Shown: positions 1 to 8,428, counted from the first letter of the stretch. The stretch: 64,000 bases of DNA from Pseudomonas sp. 30_B (GCF_017491605.1 NZ_JAFGYY010000006.1:221118-285117), one strand, 5' to 3'. Numbers and translations are program-made. The notes: a model not told the origin generated them from the letters alone.

Positions 1-1
1 G

Positions 2-496
2 GGCGACCCGCTGGACGCCGACAGTTTCCTCGGCCCGATGTGCTCGGCCGGCCAGCGCCGCACCGTGCTCGACTACATCCGCGTCGGCCTGGAAGAGGGC
101 GCCCAACTGATCTGCGGTGGCGCCGAGCGTCCCGCTCACCTGGAGCGCGGCCATTACGTGCAGCCGACGATCTTCGCCGGCGTGAACAACCAGATGCGCA
201 TCGCCCGCGAGGAAATCTTCGGTCCGGTGCTCTGTCTGATCCCCTATGCCGACGAGGCCGAAGCCATCGCCATTGCCAACGACTCGCCGTTCGGCCTGTC
301 CAGCGCCGTGTGGGCGGGCGACCGCGAGCAGGGCCTGAAACTCGCCCGGCAGATGCGTGCCGGCCAATGCTTCGTCAACGGCGGTGCTTTCAACTACCGT
401 GCGCCGTTCGGCGGCTACAAGCAGTCCGGCAACGGCCGCGAATGGGGCGAGCAGGGCTTGCACGAATTCGTCGAGCTCAAGGCCATCCAGCTTTAA
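2..496 (+). CDS. Aldehyde dehydrogenase, C-terminal part (5' end outside window)
   Basis: NAD(P)-dependent aldehyde dehydrogenase that oxidises an aldehyde to the acid in the cytosol. The reading frame is open from the first bases of the window, so the Rossmann and catalytic regions lie upstream and only about 164 residues are seen. Visible family signatures are the EEIFGPVL motif, the NDSPFGLSSAVW stretch and the C-terminal PFGGYKQSGNGRE motif that closes the ALDH fold. The catalytic Cys and Glu are outside the window. A REP element follows the stop and then a flavodoxin-like reductase gene. The family is certain but the substrate cannot be told from this fragment. Confidence 0.93.
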   Translation, partial: GDPLDADSFLGPMCSAGQRRTVLDYIRVGLEEGAQLICGGAERPAHLERGHYVQPTIFAGVNNQMRIAREEIFGPVLCLIPYADEAEAIAIANDSPFGLSSAVWAGDREQGLKLARQMRAGQCFVNGGAFNYRAPFGGYKQSGNGREWGEQGLHEFVELKAIQL

Positions 497-501
497 ACAG
501 A

Positions 502-536
502 CCCCCTCTCCCTCCGGGAGAGGGCTGGGGTGAGGG
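502..536 (+). repeat. REP element (CCCTCTCCC family), single copy
   Basis: A short imperfect palindrome, CCCTCTCCC-TCC-GGGAGAGGG followed by CTGGGGTGAGGG. It sits in the 72-nt gap between the aldehyde dehydrogenase stop and the next start. The same unit recurs as inverted doublets at 10283, 13986, 18826, 33793, 46038 and 59187; here it is solitary. Confidence 0.85.
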
Positions 537-568
537 CAGCGCCGCTCACCGATTTGTCAGGAATCCCT

Positions 569-1273
569 ATGAACGTACTGATCGTCCACGCCCACAACGA
601 ACCGCAATCCTTCAGCACCGCGCTGTACCAGCTCGCCGAGGAAACCCTGCGTGGCCAGGGCCATGAGGTGCAGGTCTCCGACCTCTACGCGATGAACTGG
701 AACCCGGTGGCCAGCGCCGCCGACTTTGGTGCGCGCGCCAACCCTGATTACTTGGTCTACGCCCTGGAACAGCGCGAAGGCGCCAAGGCCAAGACCATCG
801 CCGCCGACATCCAGGCCGAGCTGGACAAGCTGCTCTGGGCGGACCTGGTGATCTTCAACTTCCCGATCTACTGGTTCTCGGCGCCGGCCATCCTCAAGGG
901 CTGGTTCGACCGCGTGTTGGTCTCGGGCATCTGCTACGGCGGCAAGCGCTTCTACGACCAGGGCGGCCTGGCCGGCAAGAAGGCGCTGGTGACCGTGACC
1001 CTCGGCGGGCGCGACCACATGTTCGGCGAAGGCGCCATCCACGGCCCGCTGGAAGACATGCTGCGACCGATCCTGCGCGGCACTCTGGCCTACACCGGCA
1101 TGACCGTGCTGCCACCCTTCGTCGCCTGGCACGTGCCCTACATCAGCAACGACGCGCGCGTGGACTTCCTGCGCCAGTACCAGGACCGCCTGCAGAATCT
1201 GGAGAACGACCAGCCGCTGGAGTTCGTGCGCCTGGACCAGTTCGACGAGCGTCTGTACCCGCTGCCGCGCTGA
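569..1273 (+). CDS. NAD(P)H dehydrogenase (quinone)-like flavoprotein
   Basis: Flavodoxin_2-family FMN/FAD oxidoreductase of 234 residues, related to modulator-of-drug-activity and NQO-type quinone reductases; cytosolic two-electron reduction of quinones or similar electrophiles is expected. The N-terminus MNVLIVHAHNEPQSFS is the beta1 and phosphate-binding region. NFPIYWFSAPAILKGWFDRV near residues 92-111 is the family hallmark. The start at 569 is preferred over upstream in-frame ATGs because it begins directly at beta1. A LysR regulator gene lies 390 nt downstream in the same direction, a pairing common for such reductases. Substrate unknown. Confidence 0.9.
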   Translation: MNVLIVHAHNEPQSFSTALYQLAEETLRGQGHEVQVSDLYAMNWNPVASAADFGARANPDYLVYALEQREGAKAKTIAADIQAELDKLLWADLVIFNFPIYWFSAPAILKGWFDRVLVSGICYGGKRFYDQGGLAGKKALVTVTLGGRDHMFGEGAIHGPLEDMLRPILRGTLAYTGMTVLPPFVAWHVPYISNDARVDFLRQYQDRLQNLENDQPLEFVRLDQFDERLYPLPR

Positions 1274-1288
1274 TCGCTTTCGCTTTTT

Positions 1289-1367
1289 GTAGGAGCGAGC
1301 TTGCTCGCGAACAGATTCCCGGCGACTCCGGAGTGAAATGGGTTCGCGAGCAAGCTCGCTCCTACAC
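1289..1367. repeat. BIME-type inverted repeat (TGTAGGAGCGAGC family)
   Basis: Two inverted copies of TGTAGGAGCGAGCTTGCTCG-CGAAC face each other across about 30 nt just after the reductase gene. This is the second repeat family of the window, also at 21981, 38030, 43926 and 55699-56012. It can form a long hairpin and may act as a terminator or mRNA 3'-end stabiliser. Confidence 0.85.
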
Positions 1368-1402
1368 ATTCCGGCTCGACTCCGGTGCTCCGGTCAGAAA
1401 TG

Positions 1403-1547
1403 AAAAAGGGCGGCCATCCGCAGATGGCCGCCCCAGGAGAAAAAGTCAGTCGCTGCAGCCAGGTATGCGCGGGGGAGAGGGCCGTCGATGGGTGTATCGG
1501 CGGCCGTACGATGAGCCTGGTATGCCCAACGTTGCTGCAGCGACTTG
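1403..1547 (-). ncRNA. Candidate small RNA on the minus strand
   Basis: No protein frame is convincing here. On the minus strand a TATAGT -10 box lies at 1559-1554, giving a predicted start near 1547. The RNA 5' end (1545-1534) is perfectly complementary over 12 nt to 1459-1448, so the molecule can close on itself. It ends in a textbook intrinsic terminator: a 10-bp perfect GC-rich stem (1433-1424 with 1417-1408), a 6-nt loop and five Us (1407-1403). The predicted length is about 145 nt. The -35 is weak. I do not recognise it as a named sRNA. An alternative is that the hairpin only terminates antisense transcription. Confidence 0.45.
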
Positions 1548-1663
1548 GCTGGCACTATACGCAGTAACAATCGCCAGAAAACGACCCTATACTGCGATTC
1601 AGTTTTGCGACGAAGACAACAATGGTCGTCGTTTCCTACAGGCTGAATTGAGCAGGGGGCTCC

Positions 1664-2599
1664 ATGGACGTACTTCACGCGATGCGGGCCTTCGTCCGCG
1701 TGGTGGACGCCGGCAGCTTCACCGCCGCCGCCAACGCCCTGGGGTTATCCACCGCCCAGGTCTCGCGCGTCGTCTCCGATCTCGAATCCCAGCTTGAAGC
1801 CCGCCTGCTGCACCGCACCACCCGTCGCCTGGCGCTGACCGAAACCGGCGAGCGCTACCTGCAGCGCTGCCGGGAAATCCTCGCCGATGTCGACGAGGCG
1901 GAAGCCGAAGCCAGCGGTGCGCACCTCAATCCCCGTGGCCGCCTGCGCGTGCATTCGCTCACCGGCCTGGGCCAGCAGCACCTGATCCCGCTGATCTCGC
2001 GCTACTGCGAGTCCTTCCCCGAGGTCTACATCGAGCTGACCCTGGCCCAGCGCCAGCCGGACATCCTCGAAGAAGGCCAGGACGTGGTGATCACCCGCGA
2101 CCGCGAACTGCCCGACTCCGAGTTCGTCGCCCAGACCCTGGGCACCATCTACAGCGTGCTCTGCGCCAGCCCCGAGTACCTCAAGCGCCGCGGCACCCCG
2201 CAGACCGTGGCCGACCTGCACCAGCACCAGTGCCTGCGCCTGCAGGACCCGACCTTCCCCGAGGGCTGGGCGTTCGAGGAGGGCAACGAGGCCAGCGTGA
2301 TCCGCCCGCGCGACACCTTCATGGTCAATGTCGCCGAGGCGCTGACCGGCGCCGCCGCCGCCGGCATGGGCATCTGCCTGCTGCCCAGTTACGTCGCGGC
2401 GCCCGCGCTGCGCAAGCGTTCGCTGGTGCGGGTGCTGCCCCGGCACAGCCTTCACGTGCGGCAGATCTATGCGCTGTACCCGTCGCGGCGTTTCCTCGAC
2501 GCGAAGATCCGCACCTGGGTGGAGTTCCTCAAGGCGGAGCTGCCCCGGGTCTTCGCAGAAGACGAAGCAGCGCTCAACGATCCCGTCAACTGGGCCTGA
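1664..2599 (+). CDS. LysR-family transcriptional regulator
   Basis: A 311-residue LysR-type regulator of the usual length. Residues 1-60 hold the winged helix-turn-helix (AFVRVVDAGSFTAAANALG then STAQVSRVVSDLE). The rest is the periplasmic-binding-like effector domain, with LRVHSLTGLG starting its first subdomain. It resembles the CrgA/AaeR-type group that often controls adjacent oxidoreductases. A TATACT -10 hexamer lies at 1588-1593, 70 nt before the start codon. The upstream reductase at 569 is codirectional rather than divergent, so control of it is a guess. Effector unknown. Confidence 0.92.
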   Translation: MDVLHAMRAFVRVVDAGSFTAAANALGLSTAQVSRVVSDLESQLEARLLHRTTRRLALTETGERYLQRCREILADVDEAEAEASGAHLNPRGRLRVHSLTGLGQQHLIPLISRYCESFPEVYIELTLAQRQPDILEEGQDVVITRDRELPDSEFVAQTLGTIYSVLCASPEYLKRRGTPQTVADLHQHQCLRLQDPTFPEGWAFEEGNEASVIRPRDTFMVNVAEALTGAAAAGMGICLLPSYVAAPALRKRSLVRVLPRHSLHVRQIYALYPSRRFLDAKIRTWVEFLKAELPRVFAEDEAALNDPVNWA

Positions 2600-2780
2600 G
2601 CCGCCACCAGGCTGCGGCAGAACGCCGCGGTCGCTCTATATCAGGCTTCTTGATCGAATACCGACGATTGTTGCTTTTTAGGCAATGCTTTGTTGGTTAG
2701 CTAGCTATTTTTCTACCCACTGTTGCGCCGTAACCTTTCCACATCCCCGACCAACCGGGTGTTCAGAAAGGATCTTCATC

Positions 2781-2975
2781 ATGTCCCGTTCGCTTTTTGT
2801 TGCTGCCCTGCTGTCCGTTTGCACGCTGTCCTTCACCCAACTGAGCTTCGCCGAAGAGTCGCGCCTGATGACCAACAAGATGGTCGAGGCCAACCAGGCG
2901 GCCATCGCTCAGCAACAGGCCCAGTCCGCCGAGCAGACTGCCAAGGCCGCCGCCGACAGCCGCGCCGATTCCTGA
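2781..2975 (+). CDS. Small secreted hypothetical protein
   Basis: A 64-residue protein starting at ATG 2781, preceded by the purine-rich GAAAGGA Shine-Dalgarno. Residues 1-24 are a classical Sec signal peptide (SLFVAALLSVCTLSF core, predicted cleavage after SFA). The mature part of about 40 residues is Gln/Ala-rich and probably a single helix (ANQAAIAQQQAQSAEQTAKA). It has no cysteines and no recognised domain. It is a monocistronic gene with an intrinsic terminator 55 nt downstream. Periplasmic location is inferred; function unknown. Confidence 0.7.
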   Translation: MSRSLFVAALLSVCTLSFTQLSFAEESRLMTNKMVEANQAAIAQQQAQSAEQTAKAAADSRADS

Positions 2976-3029
2976 TCGGCCACTTCCCCCGGGAGGCCCG
3001 GTGCGTGAGCCGGGCTTCTCAACACCTTG

Positions 3030-3057
3030 CGCCGCATATGACATGCGGCGTTTTTTT
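3030..3057 (+). terminator. Intrinsic terminator of the small secreted protein gene
   Basis: A perfect 8-bp stem (CGCCGCAT with ATGCGGCG), a 5-nt loop and a run of seven Ts at 3051-3057. It ends the transcript of the 2781 gene and separates it from the sRNA region. Confidence 0.85.
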
Positions 3058-3084
3058 GCCCGAGTTTTCTGCGGCCGGCCGGCG

Positions 3085-3154
3085 ACTGTTACAGATGCGG
3101 TAACAGTCTTTCGCTGCCAGTGGCCTGTATTCCTGTCTTATCGGTCAATATACT
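3085..3154 (+). promoter_or_regulatory. Promoter with upstream inverted repeat for the candidate sRNA
   Basis: A perfect 8-bp inverted repeat, ACTGTTAC-N7-GTAACAGT, occupies 3085-3107. It is centred about 65 nt before the predicted transcription start. A consensus -10 TATACT is at 3149-3154 with no good -35, a pattern typical of RpoS-dependent promoters. The position and the TGT...ACA ends resemble the GacA upstream activating site (TGTAAG-N6-CTTACA), but the inner bases and spacing differ, so another regulator is possible. Confidence 0.5.
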
Positions 3155-3160
3155 TGACCC

Positions 3161-3283
3161 AACAGCGCTGCTTTCGAGGAGCGCCGTTCCCGGCCTCACC
3201 GCCGGCAAGCTTCCCGACGTCGATATGTGATTGCTCCGAATCGACGTCTATCTCAAGGCCGCTGCTATCAGCGGCTTTTTTTT
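3161..3283 (+). ncRNA. Candidate structured small RNA, RgsA-like by promoter layout
   Basis: A non-coding stretch of about 123 nt with three strong hairpins. The first is CCGGC/GCCGG around 3190-3205. The second is a perfect 9-bp stem GACGTCGAT/ATCGACGTC (3216-3224 with 3240-3248). The third is a terminator stem (3255-3264 with 3269-3278, one GU pair) running into eight Ts ending at 3283. The TATACT -10 without a -35 and a GacA-site-like palindrome near -65 match the architecture known for the Gac/RpoS-controlled sRNA RgsA, which is also about 120 nt. The RgsA identity is inference; that a discrete RNA is made here is much better supported. Confidence 0.6.
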
Positions 3284-3387
3284 GCCTGTGGAAAAGTCGC
3301 CGGGTCTGCCGATGGCGCTGTGCTGAGCGTCCGGCGTGGCGGATGGGCATAATGTCTCCTCGTTCCCATCGCCCAGGATGCCGCTAC

Positions 3388-4368
3388 GTGCAGGACAGCC
3401 CCTTCAACACCCCACGGGCCGAGCAGCACGCCGAAGCGGCGGCGCTCTGGCAGCCCTATGTCGCGGTTGCCGCGCTGTTCCTGCTCGGTATCGGCGCTCG
3501 ATTGCTGGAGGTGCTCTGGCAATGGCACAGCGGTGTGCCCGTCGAACGACTGTGGCAGACACTGCCGGGGCAACTCGGCGCCTGGTTGTCCTCGCTGGCC
3601 GTCAGTGGCGCCCTGGTGGTGCTGTTCATGCAGGCCCAGCGGGAGCGGCACGGGATCCTGCGATTCCGCCCCCTGGCGGTCATCGCGGTGGCGTTCTTCG
3701 CGTTGCAGATGGTCGCCGAGCAGTTCTACAGCAAGGTTCTCGTCGCACCGATACAGGAGTTCGCCTTCTGGCTGGGCGATCTCAGCAACCAGTCGTTCGT
3801 CGTCATACCGATCGCGCTGCTGGGCGGGGCGCTGGTGCAACTGGTGCTGTCCCTGATCTGCCTGTGGATGGTTCTGGCGGTGACCCGCTCGCGCTCCGAA
3901 CGCCAGACCTCGGAGGCGCTGCCGCCGATCCGGCGGATGCACGCCGCGCTCGGGGTTGCCCTTGCCTTCGCCGGGCTCACCGCCAAGCTGCTGTCGGGGC
4001 TGGTGCGTCTCTTCGTGCTCAACCGGATGGGGTATTGGGGGACTGCGCTGGAGGTCCTGGCATGGACGCTTCCCGCCGCGCTGGTGCTGCTGTGCGTCTA
4101 CACGCGGCTTCCGAACTGGCTGCCGCGCTATTCAGCCGGCCGCGTACTGCTGTCGGGTGTGACCGCGGGCCTTGGCTGGCTGCTGTGCACGGCGCTGCTC
4201 GGCGTGCTCGGCTATGTCCTGTTCCATGACGCGCTGATGCGTATGCAGACCTCCGCGGGCCTGCCCCTGATCGCGTCTATCTCGATCCTCGGGCCGCTGC
4301 TGTTGTTGGCCGGCAGCACCTGTCTTGGCGCGCGCTGGTTGCCGGGGCGTCAGTCCTCGCCCAGGTAG
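3388..4368 (+). CDS. Hypothetical multi-pass inner-membrane protein
   Basis: A 326-residue hydrophobic protein with about seven or eight predicted membrane spans: around residues 23-40, 65-85, 95-115, 135-165, 190-215, 225-245, 250-280 and 295-315. The start chosen is GTG 3388 because it has AGGA nine bases upstream and leads shortly into the first span; an in-frame ATG at 3352 has no ribosome site. Its 3' end overlaps the convergent mifR gene by 19 nt. No transporter or enzyme motif is seen, and I do not recognise the family. Confidence 0.75.
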   Translation: MQDSPFNTPRAEQHAEAAALWQPYVAVAALFLLGIGARLLEVLWQWHSGVPVERLWQTLPGQLGAWLSSLAVSGALVVLFMQAQRERHGILRFRPLAVIAVAFFALQMVAEQFYSKVLVAPIQEFAFWLGDLSNQSFVVIPIALLGGALVQLVLSLICLWMVLAVTRSRSERQTSEALPPIRRMHAALGVALAFAGLTAKLLSGLVRLFVLNRMGYWGTALEVLAWTLPAALVLLCVYTRLPNWLPRYSAGRVLLSGVTAGLGWLLCTALLGVLGYVLFHDALMRMQTSAGLPLIASISILGPLLLLAGSTCLGARWLPGRQSSPR

Positions 4369-5684
4369 TCCCCACGGCTCAGGCCATGGCGCTGCATCTT
4401 CTCGTTGAGGGTGCGGCGCGGCAGGCCGAGCAGCTCCATCACCGCCTTGATGTCGCCCTTGCACTGGCCCAGCGCCTGGCGGATGCACTGCGCCTCGTAG
4501 GCTTCCATGCGTTCGAAGAGGCCGTTGCCGGCGGGCTCGACGGGCGTGTCGTCGCGGTCCAGGCCGAGCACGTGGCGCTCGGCGGCGTTGGCCAGTTCGC
4601 GCACGTTGCCCGGCCAGTCGTGGGCAAGCAGGCGGGCCAGTTCGGTGGCCGACAGCGGCATCGACTCGCGGCCGAATTTCTCGCTGGCCAGCAGCGCGTA
4701 GTGTTCGAACAGCAGCGGGATGTCCTCGCGGCGTTCGCGCAGCGGCGGCAGGCGCAGCTCAGCGACGTTCAGGCGGTACACCAGGTCCTCGCGGAAGCGC
4801 CCGGCGCGGGCCTCTTCCAGCAGGTCCGGCTTGGTCGCAGCGATCACCCGCAAATCGACCTTGATGCTCTGGTTCGAGCCCAGGCGCTCCAGCTGTTGTT
4901 CCTGGAGCACGCGCAGCAGTTTCACCTGCTGGGCCAGCGGCATGCTCTCGATCTCGTCGAGGAACAGGCTGCCGCCGTTGGAGTGTTCCAGCTTGCCGAC
5001 ACGCTTGCCCTGGGCGCCGGTGAAGGCGCCGCTCTCGTGGCCGAACAGTTCGCTCTCGAATAACTGCTCGGGGATCGCCGCGCAGTTCAGCGCGACGAAG
5101 GGCTTGCCGGCACGCGGGCCGAAGCCGTGCAGGCAGCGCGCGACCAGCTCCTTGCCGCTGCCGGTGTCGCCACGGATCAGCACGTTCACCGGGGTGCCGG
5201 CCAGCGCCAGGATCTGTCGGCGCAGGGTTTCCATCGGCCGCGAGACGCCGAGCAGGCGCGATTCGATCTGGTCCTTGAGCGCCGCCTGCTCGCGCAGCTG
5301 GCGGTTTTCCTGAACCAGCCGGCGTTTCTCCAGGGCGCGGCGCAGGCTGTCGAGCAGGCGTTCGGGGGTGAAGGGTTTCTCGATGAAGTCGTAGGCGCCC
5401 TGGCGCATCGCCTGCACCGCCATGGGCACGTCGCCGTGGCCGGTGACCATGATCACCGGCAGGTCGCGGTCCTGCTGCTGCAGGCGTTCGAGCAGGGCCA
5501 GGCCATCGGTGCCGGGCATGCGCACGTCGCTGATGATCACGTCGGGCAGTTCGCGCGCCACGCTCTTCAGGCACTCGTCGGCGCTGCTGCACAGGCGCAC
5601 GTCGAAGCCGGAGAGTTGCAGCCACTGCTGCACGGCGTCGCGGATGGCGGCTTCGTCGTCGACGAAGAGAATGGTCTGGCTCAT
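4350..5684 (-). CDS. mifR: Sigma54-dependent response regulator, MifR/DctD type
   Basis: A 444-residue NtrC-family activator. The receiver domain spans residues 1-120 with phosphoacceptor Asp53 (ISDVRMPG) and acidic D9/D10. The AAA+ domain has Walker A GDTGSGKE at 172-179, the sigma54-contact loop GAFTGA at 219-224 and Walker B SLFLDEIE. The C-terminal Fis-type helix-turn-helix includes GDIKAVMELLGLPRRTLNEK. It overlaps the kinase gene by ATGA, so the two are translationally coupled. The run of neighbours through pdxY matches PAO1 PA5511 onward, which favours MifR (alpha-ketoglutarate utilisation) over DctD. The pairing is certain; the ligand assignment is by synteny. Confidence 0.85.
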   Translation of the reverse strand: MSQTILFVDDEAAIRDAVQQWLQLSGFDVRLCSSADECLKSVARELPDVIISDVRMPGTDGLALLERLQQQDRDLPVIMVTGHGDVPMAVQAMRQGAYDFIEKPFTPERLLDSLRRALEKRRLVQENRQLREQAALKDQIESRLLGVSRPMETLRRQILALAGTPVNVLIRGDTGSGKELVARCLHGFGPRAGKPFVALNCAAIPEQLFESELFGHESGAFTGAQGKRVGKLEHSNGGSLFLDEIESMPLAQQVKLLRVLQEQQLERLGSNQSIKVDLRVIAATKPDLLEEARAGRFREDLVYRLNVAELRLPPLRERREDIPLLFEHYALLASEKFGRESMPLSATELARLLAHDWPGNVRELANAAERHVLGLDRDDTPVEPAGNGLFERMEAYEAQCIRQALGQCKGDIKAVMELLGLPRRTLNEKMQRHGLSRGDYLGED

Positions 5685-7444
5685 GCTCGGATTTCTTCCG
5701 GGGCGGCGGGCAGGCTCAGGTGGAACAGCGCGCCGCCGGAGGGCTGGTTGGCGGCGCCGAGGCGCCCGCCGAGTTCATGGACGATGCCGTAGGATACCGC
5801 GAGCCCCAGGCCCAGTCCTTCGCCCACCGGTTTGGTGGTGAAGAAGGGATCGAAGACGCTGGCGAGGTTGGCTTCGTCGATGCCGGGGCCGTTGTCGGCG
5901 ACGTCCAGGCACCAGTGATCGCCTTCGCGGCGCAGACTCAGGGTGATCTGCGGGTGTTCGATGCCGGCCAGCGCATCCAGGGCGTTGCGCAGCAGGTTGA
6001 CCAGCACCTGTTCCAGGCGGATCGCATCGCCCAGCACCCAGGCCGGCTCGTCCAGCTGCCGGACGACTTCCACCCGCTCGTCGCGGATGCGCACGGCGAG
6101 CAGGTGCAGCGCCTGGTCCAGCACATGGCCCAGCTCGATGCGCTCGCGCAGGCCGCCGGGGGTCTTGCGGGCGAAGGTCTTCAGGTGGCCGGTGAGCGCG
6201 GCCATGCGTTCCAGCAGTTCATCCACCCGCAGCAAGGCGCTGCGGGCGTCGTCCTGGCGGCCGGCGTCGAGCAGCAGGCGCACGCTGGCCAGCTGCATGC
6301 GCTGGGCGGTGAGCGGCTGGTTGATCTCGTGGGCCAGCGCCGCGGACATTTGCCCCAGCGCGGCCAGCTTGGCGGCCTGCACCAGGCCATCCTGGGCGGT
6401 GCGCAGGGCGGCGGTGCGCTGCTCGACCAGTTGCTCCAGTTCTTCCTGGTTGCGCTGGCGCAGGCGGGCGAGGCGTCGCCGCTGGTGCAGCCAGAGCACC
6501 AGGAACACCAGCGCCAGCCAGGCGCCGGCGGCGGCGAGGCGGGCGCTGGTGACGTCGTTCTGGAGGCTGCCGGCGTCACGCAGCAGGTGCAGGGTCCAGT
6601 CGTCCTCGGGTAGCTCGACCGATTGCCAGAGGTAGTCGCCGCCGATTTCCTGGCCTTCCACCCGCGTCATCCGGGCGTTGTCGCCCAGGCGTTGGAGCGT
6701 CTGGTGAGACAGGGCGCTCAGCGGGTGCTGGTGGTACTGGCGGGTGTCCCTGAGTTCGGCGCGGGCCACGGCGTCCAGCGGCAGCAGTTCGCGGTAGCGC
6801 CAGCGCGGATGGTTGGCGAGGAACACGATGCCCTTGCTATCGCTCACCAGCACCACGTCCGGGGTCTGGCTCCACTGGCGTTCCAGGTCGGGGAACTCCA
6901 GCTTGACCACGATGGCGCCGAGGAAGTTGCCGGCGTCGTCGCGCACGGCGTTGGACAGGAAGTAGCCGGGAATCCCGGTGGTCACGCCCACCGCATAGAA
7001 GCGCCCGGCGCCTTGGGCGATGGTCTGGCGGAAGTAGGGGCGGAAGCTGTAGTTGTGGCCGACATAGCTGGTCGGCAGGTCCCAGTTGCTCGCCGCCACC
7101 GCCAGGCCGTCGCGGTCGAGCACTTCCAGGGTGGAGGAGCGCGCCGCGGCGTTGATCTGTTGCAGCTTGAGGTTGAGCCGGTGCTGCCGCTCGCCGGTCA
7201 CCGGGCCTTGCAGGGCGCTGCGCAGGTCCGGGTCGAGGGCGAGCACCGCCGGAATGCTACGGAAGCGCTCGATCAACGTGTGCAGGGAGTTGGCGTAGAG
7301 GCCGAGCTGCTCGTGGGCCGCCTCCGCCTCGGCAAGCAGCGCGCGGTGCCGCGCCTGTTCGCCCGCCCAGTACGCCGACAGCAGCAGGCCGGCCAGCAGG
7401 AGCAGGCTGATCAGGGCGAGGCGAAGGGGGCGGGGAAGCGGCAT
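5681..7444 (-). CDS. mifS: Membrane sensor histidine kinase, MifS/DctB type
   Basis: An inner-membrane sensor of about 587 residues. A first TM (ALISLLLLAGLLLSAYW) is followed by a periplasmic dCache-like domain with SYVGHNYSFRPYF and VGVTTGIPGYFLS, the layout used by C4-dicarboxylate-type sensors. A second TM (GAWLALVFLVLWL) leads to a short coiled coil. The HisKA H-box LGQMSAALAHEINQPL places the phospho-His near residue 370. The HATPase has NLLRNALDAL, DNGPGI and GLGLGLAVSYG. The start at 7444 is preferred because it precedes the first TM; ATG 7483 is an alternative and neither has a strong ribosome site. It phosphorylates the coupled regulator MifR. Confidence 0.85.
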   Translation of the reverse strand: MPLPRPLRLALISLLLLAGLLLSAYWAGEQARHRALLAEAEAAHEQLGLYANSLHTLIERFRSIPAVLALDPDLRSALQGPVTGERQHRLNLKLQQINAAARSSTLEVLDRDGLAVAASNWDLPTSYVGHNYSFRPYFRQTIAQGAGRFYAVGVTTGIPGYFLSNAVRDDAGNFLGAIVVKLEFPDLERQWSQTPDVVLVSDSKGIVFLANHPRWRYRELLPLDAVARAELRDTRQYHQHPLSALSHQTLQRLGDNARMTRVEGQEIGGDYLWQSVELPEDDWTLHLLRDAGSLQNDVTSARLAAAGAWLALVFLVLWLHQRRRLARLRQRNQEELEQLVEQRTAALRTAQDGLVQAAKLAALGQMSAALAHEINQPLTAQRMQLASVRLLLDAGRQDDARSALLRVDELLERMAALTGHLKTFARKTPGGLRERIELGHVLDQALHLLAVRIRDERVEVVRQLDEPAWVLGDAIRLEQVLVNLLRNALDALAGIEHPQITLSLRREGDHWCLDVADNGPGIDEANLASVFDPFFTTKPVGEGLGLGLAVSYGIVHELGGRLGAANQPSGGALFHLSLPAAPEEIRA

Positions 7445-7549
7445 TTTCGAAGCAAGTCGAGCATAGGACGGCGACGATAGCATGTTGTCGCACTGGTTCG
7501 GCGGCCGGCCGCCTCGCTACACTGCGGGCATCCCGACGGAGACGCATCC

Positions 7550-8428
7550 ATGCAGTTGTTGTCCTGGACCCACGAAGGGTCCGCCGGTTTCACCCTGCGC
7601 GGCTGGCGCAGCGAGCCCAGCGGCAAACCGCTGCTGCACTTCATTCATGGCAACGGTTTCTGCACCCGCGCCTATGAGCCGCTGCTCAAGCTGCTGGCGA
7701 AGGATTTCGACCTCTGGCTGTGCGACGTCCAGGGCCATGGCGACAGCGACCATGGCGGGCGTTTCCACGGCTGGAACCGCAACGCCGAGATGGCGGTGGA
7801 AGCCTTCGAGGCCGGGCGCGGCGCATTCGGCGACGTGCCGCGTTACGCCTGTGGGCACAGCTTCGGCGGCGTGCTGACCAGCCTGATCCTCGGGCGTCAT
7901 CCGCAGCTGTTCCGCCGCGCCGTGCTGCTCGACCCGGTGCTGTTCACCCCGGCGATGATCGGCGTGATGGCGCTCTCCGAGGTGCTCGGCCTGCATCAGC
8001 GCCGCACCATGGTGCAGAAGGCGCGCGCCCGGCGCAGCCAGTGGCCGGACCGCGAGGCCGCCTACGCCAGCCTGCATGGCCGGGGCATCTTCAAGGGCTG
8101 GACCGACGCCGCGCTGTGGGCCTATGTGGAGCACGCGATGAAGGCGGTGGAGGGCGGCGTCGAACTGAAATGCCGGCCCAGCCGCGAGGCGGAAATCTTC
8201 AGCTCCTTCCCCAAGCGCCTGTGGCCGTCGCTGAACAAGGTGGTGACGCCGACCCAGGTGCTGTTCGGCGAGCACACCTATCCCTTCGTGCCCAAGGCGG
8301 TGGCGCGCTGGTGCGCGAGCAACCCGGCGATCAGCGGGCAATGCGTCGATGGCGGGCACTGCTTCATGCAGGAGTATCCCGAGGACAGCGCGGAGCGCGT
8401 TTCGCGCTTCCTGCTGGGCCACGAATGA
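7550..8428 (+). CDS. Alpha/beta hydrolase
   Basis: A 292-residue cytosolic alpha/beta-hydrolase-fold protein. The oxyanion-hole region HGNGFCTRAYEPL is near residue 31. The nucleophile elbow GHSFGG is around residues 102-107. A late acid in FGEHTYPF and the catalytic His in GGHCFMQEYPE near 268 complete the triad. The lid region around residues 140-200 is Arg-rich. It is divergent from mifS with a 100-nt gap. The stop overlaps the next start by ATGA, so the small downstream protein is co-translated. Esterase, lipase or haloalkane-type substrates all remain possible. Confidence 0.9.
   Translation: MQLLSWTHEGSAGFTLRGWRSEPSGKPLLHFIHGNGFCTRAYEPLLKLLAKDFDLWLCDVQGHGDSDHGGRFHGWNRNAEMAVEAFEAGRGAFGDVPRYACGHSFGGVLTSLILGRHPQLFRRAVLLDPVLFTPAMIGVMALSEVLGLHQRRTMVQKARARRSQWPDREAAYASLHGRGIFKGWTDAALWAYVEHAMKAVEGGVELKCRPSREAEIFSSFPKRLWPSLNKVVTPTQVLFGEHTYPFVPKAVARWCASNPAISGQCVDGGHCFMQEYPEDSAERVSRFLLGHE

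Noticed and set aside
1549..1562. Sigma54 promoter-like TGGCAC near the LysR gene
   Set aside because: The GC element of the -12 region is not in register, and the same bases are better explained as the minus-strand -10 of the candidate sRNA.
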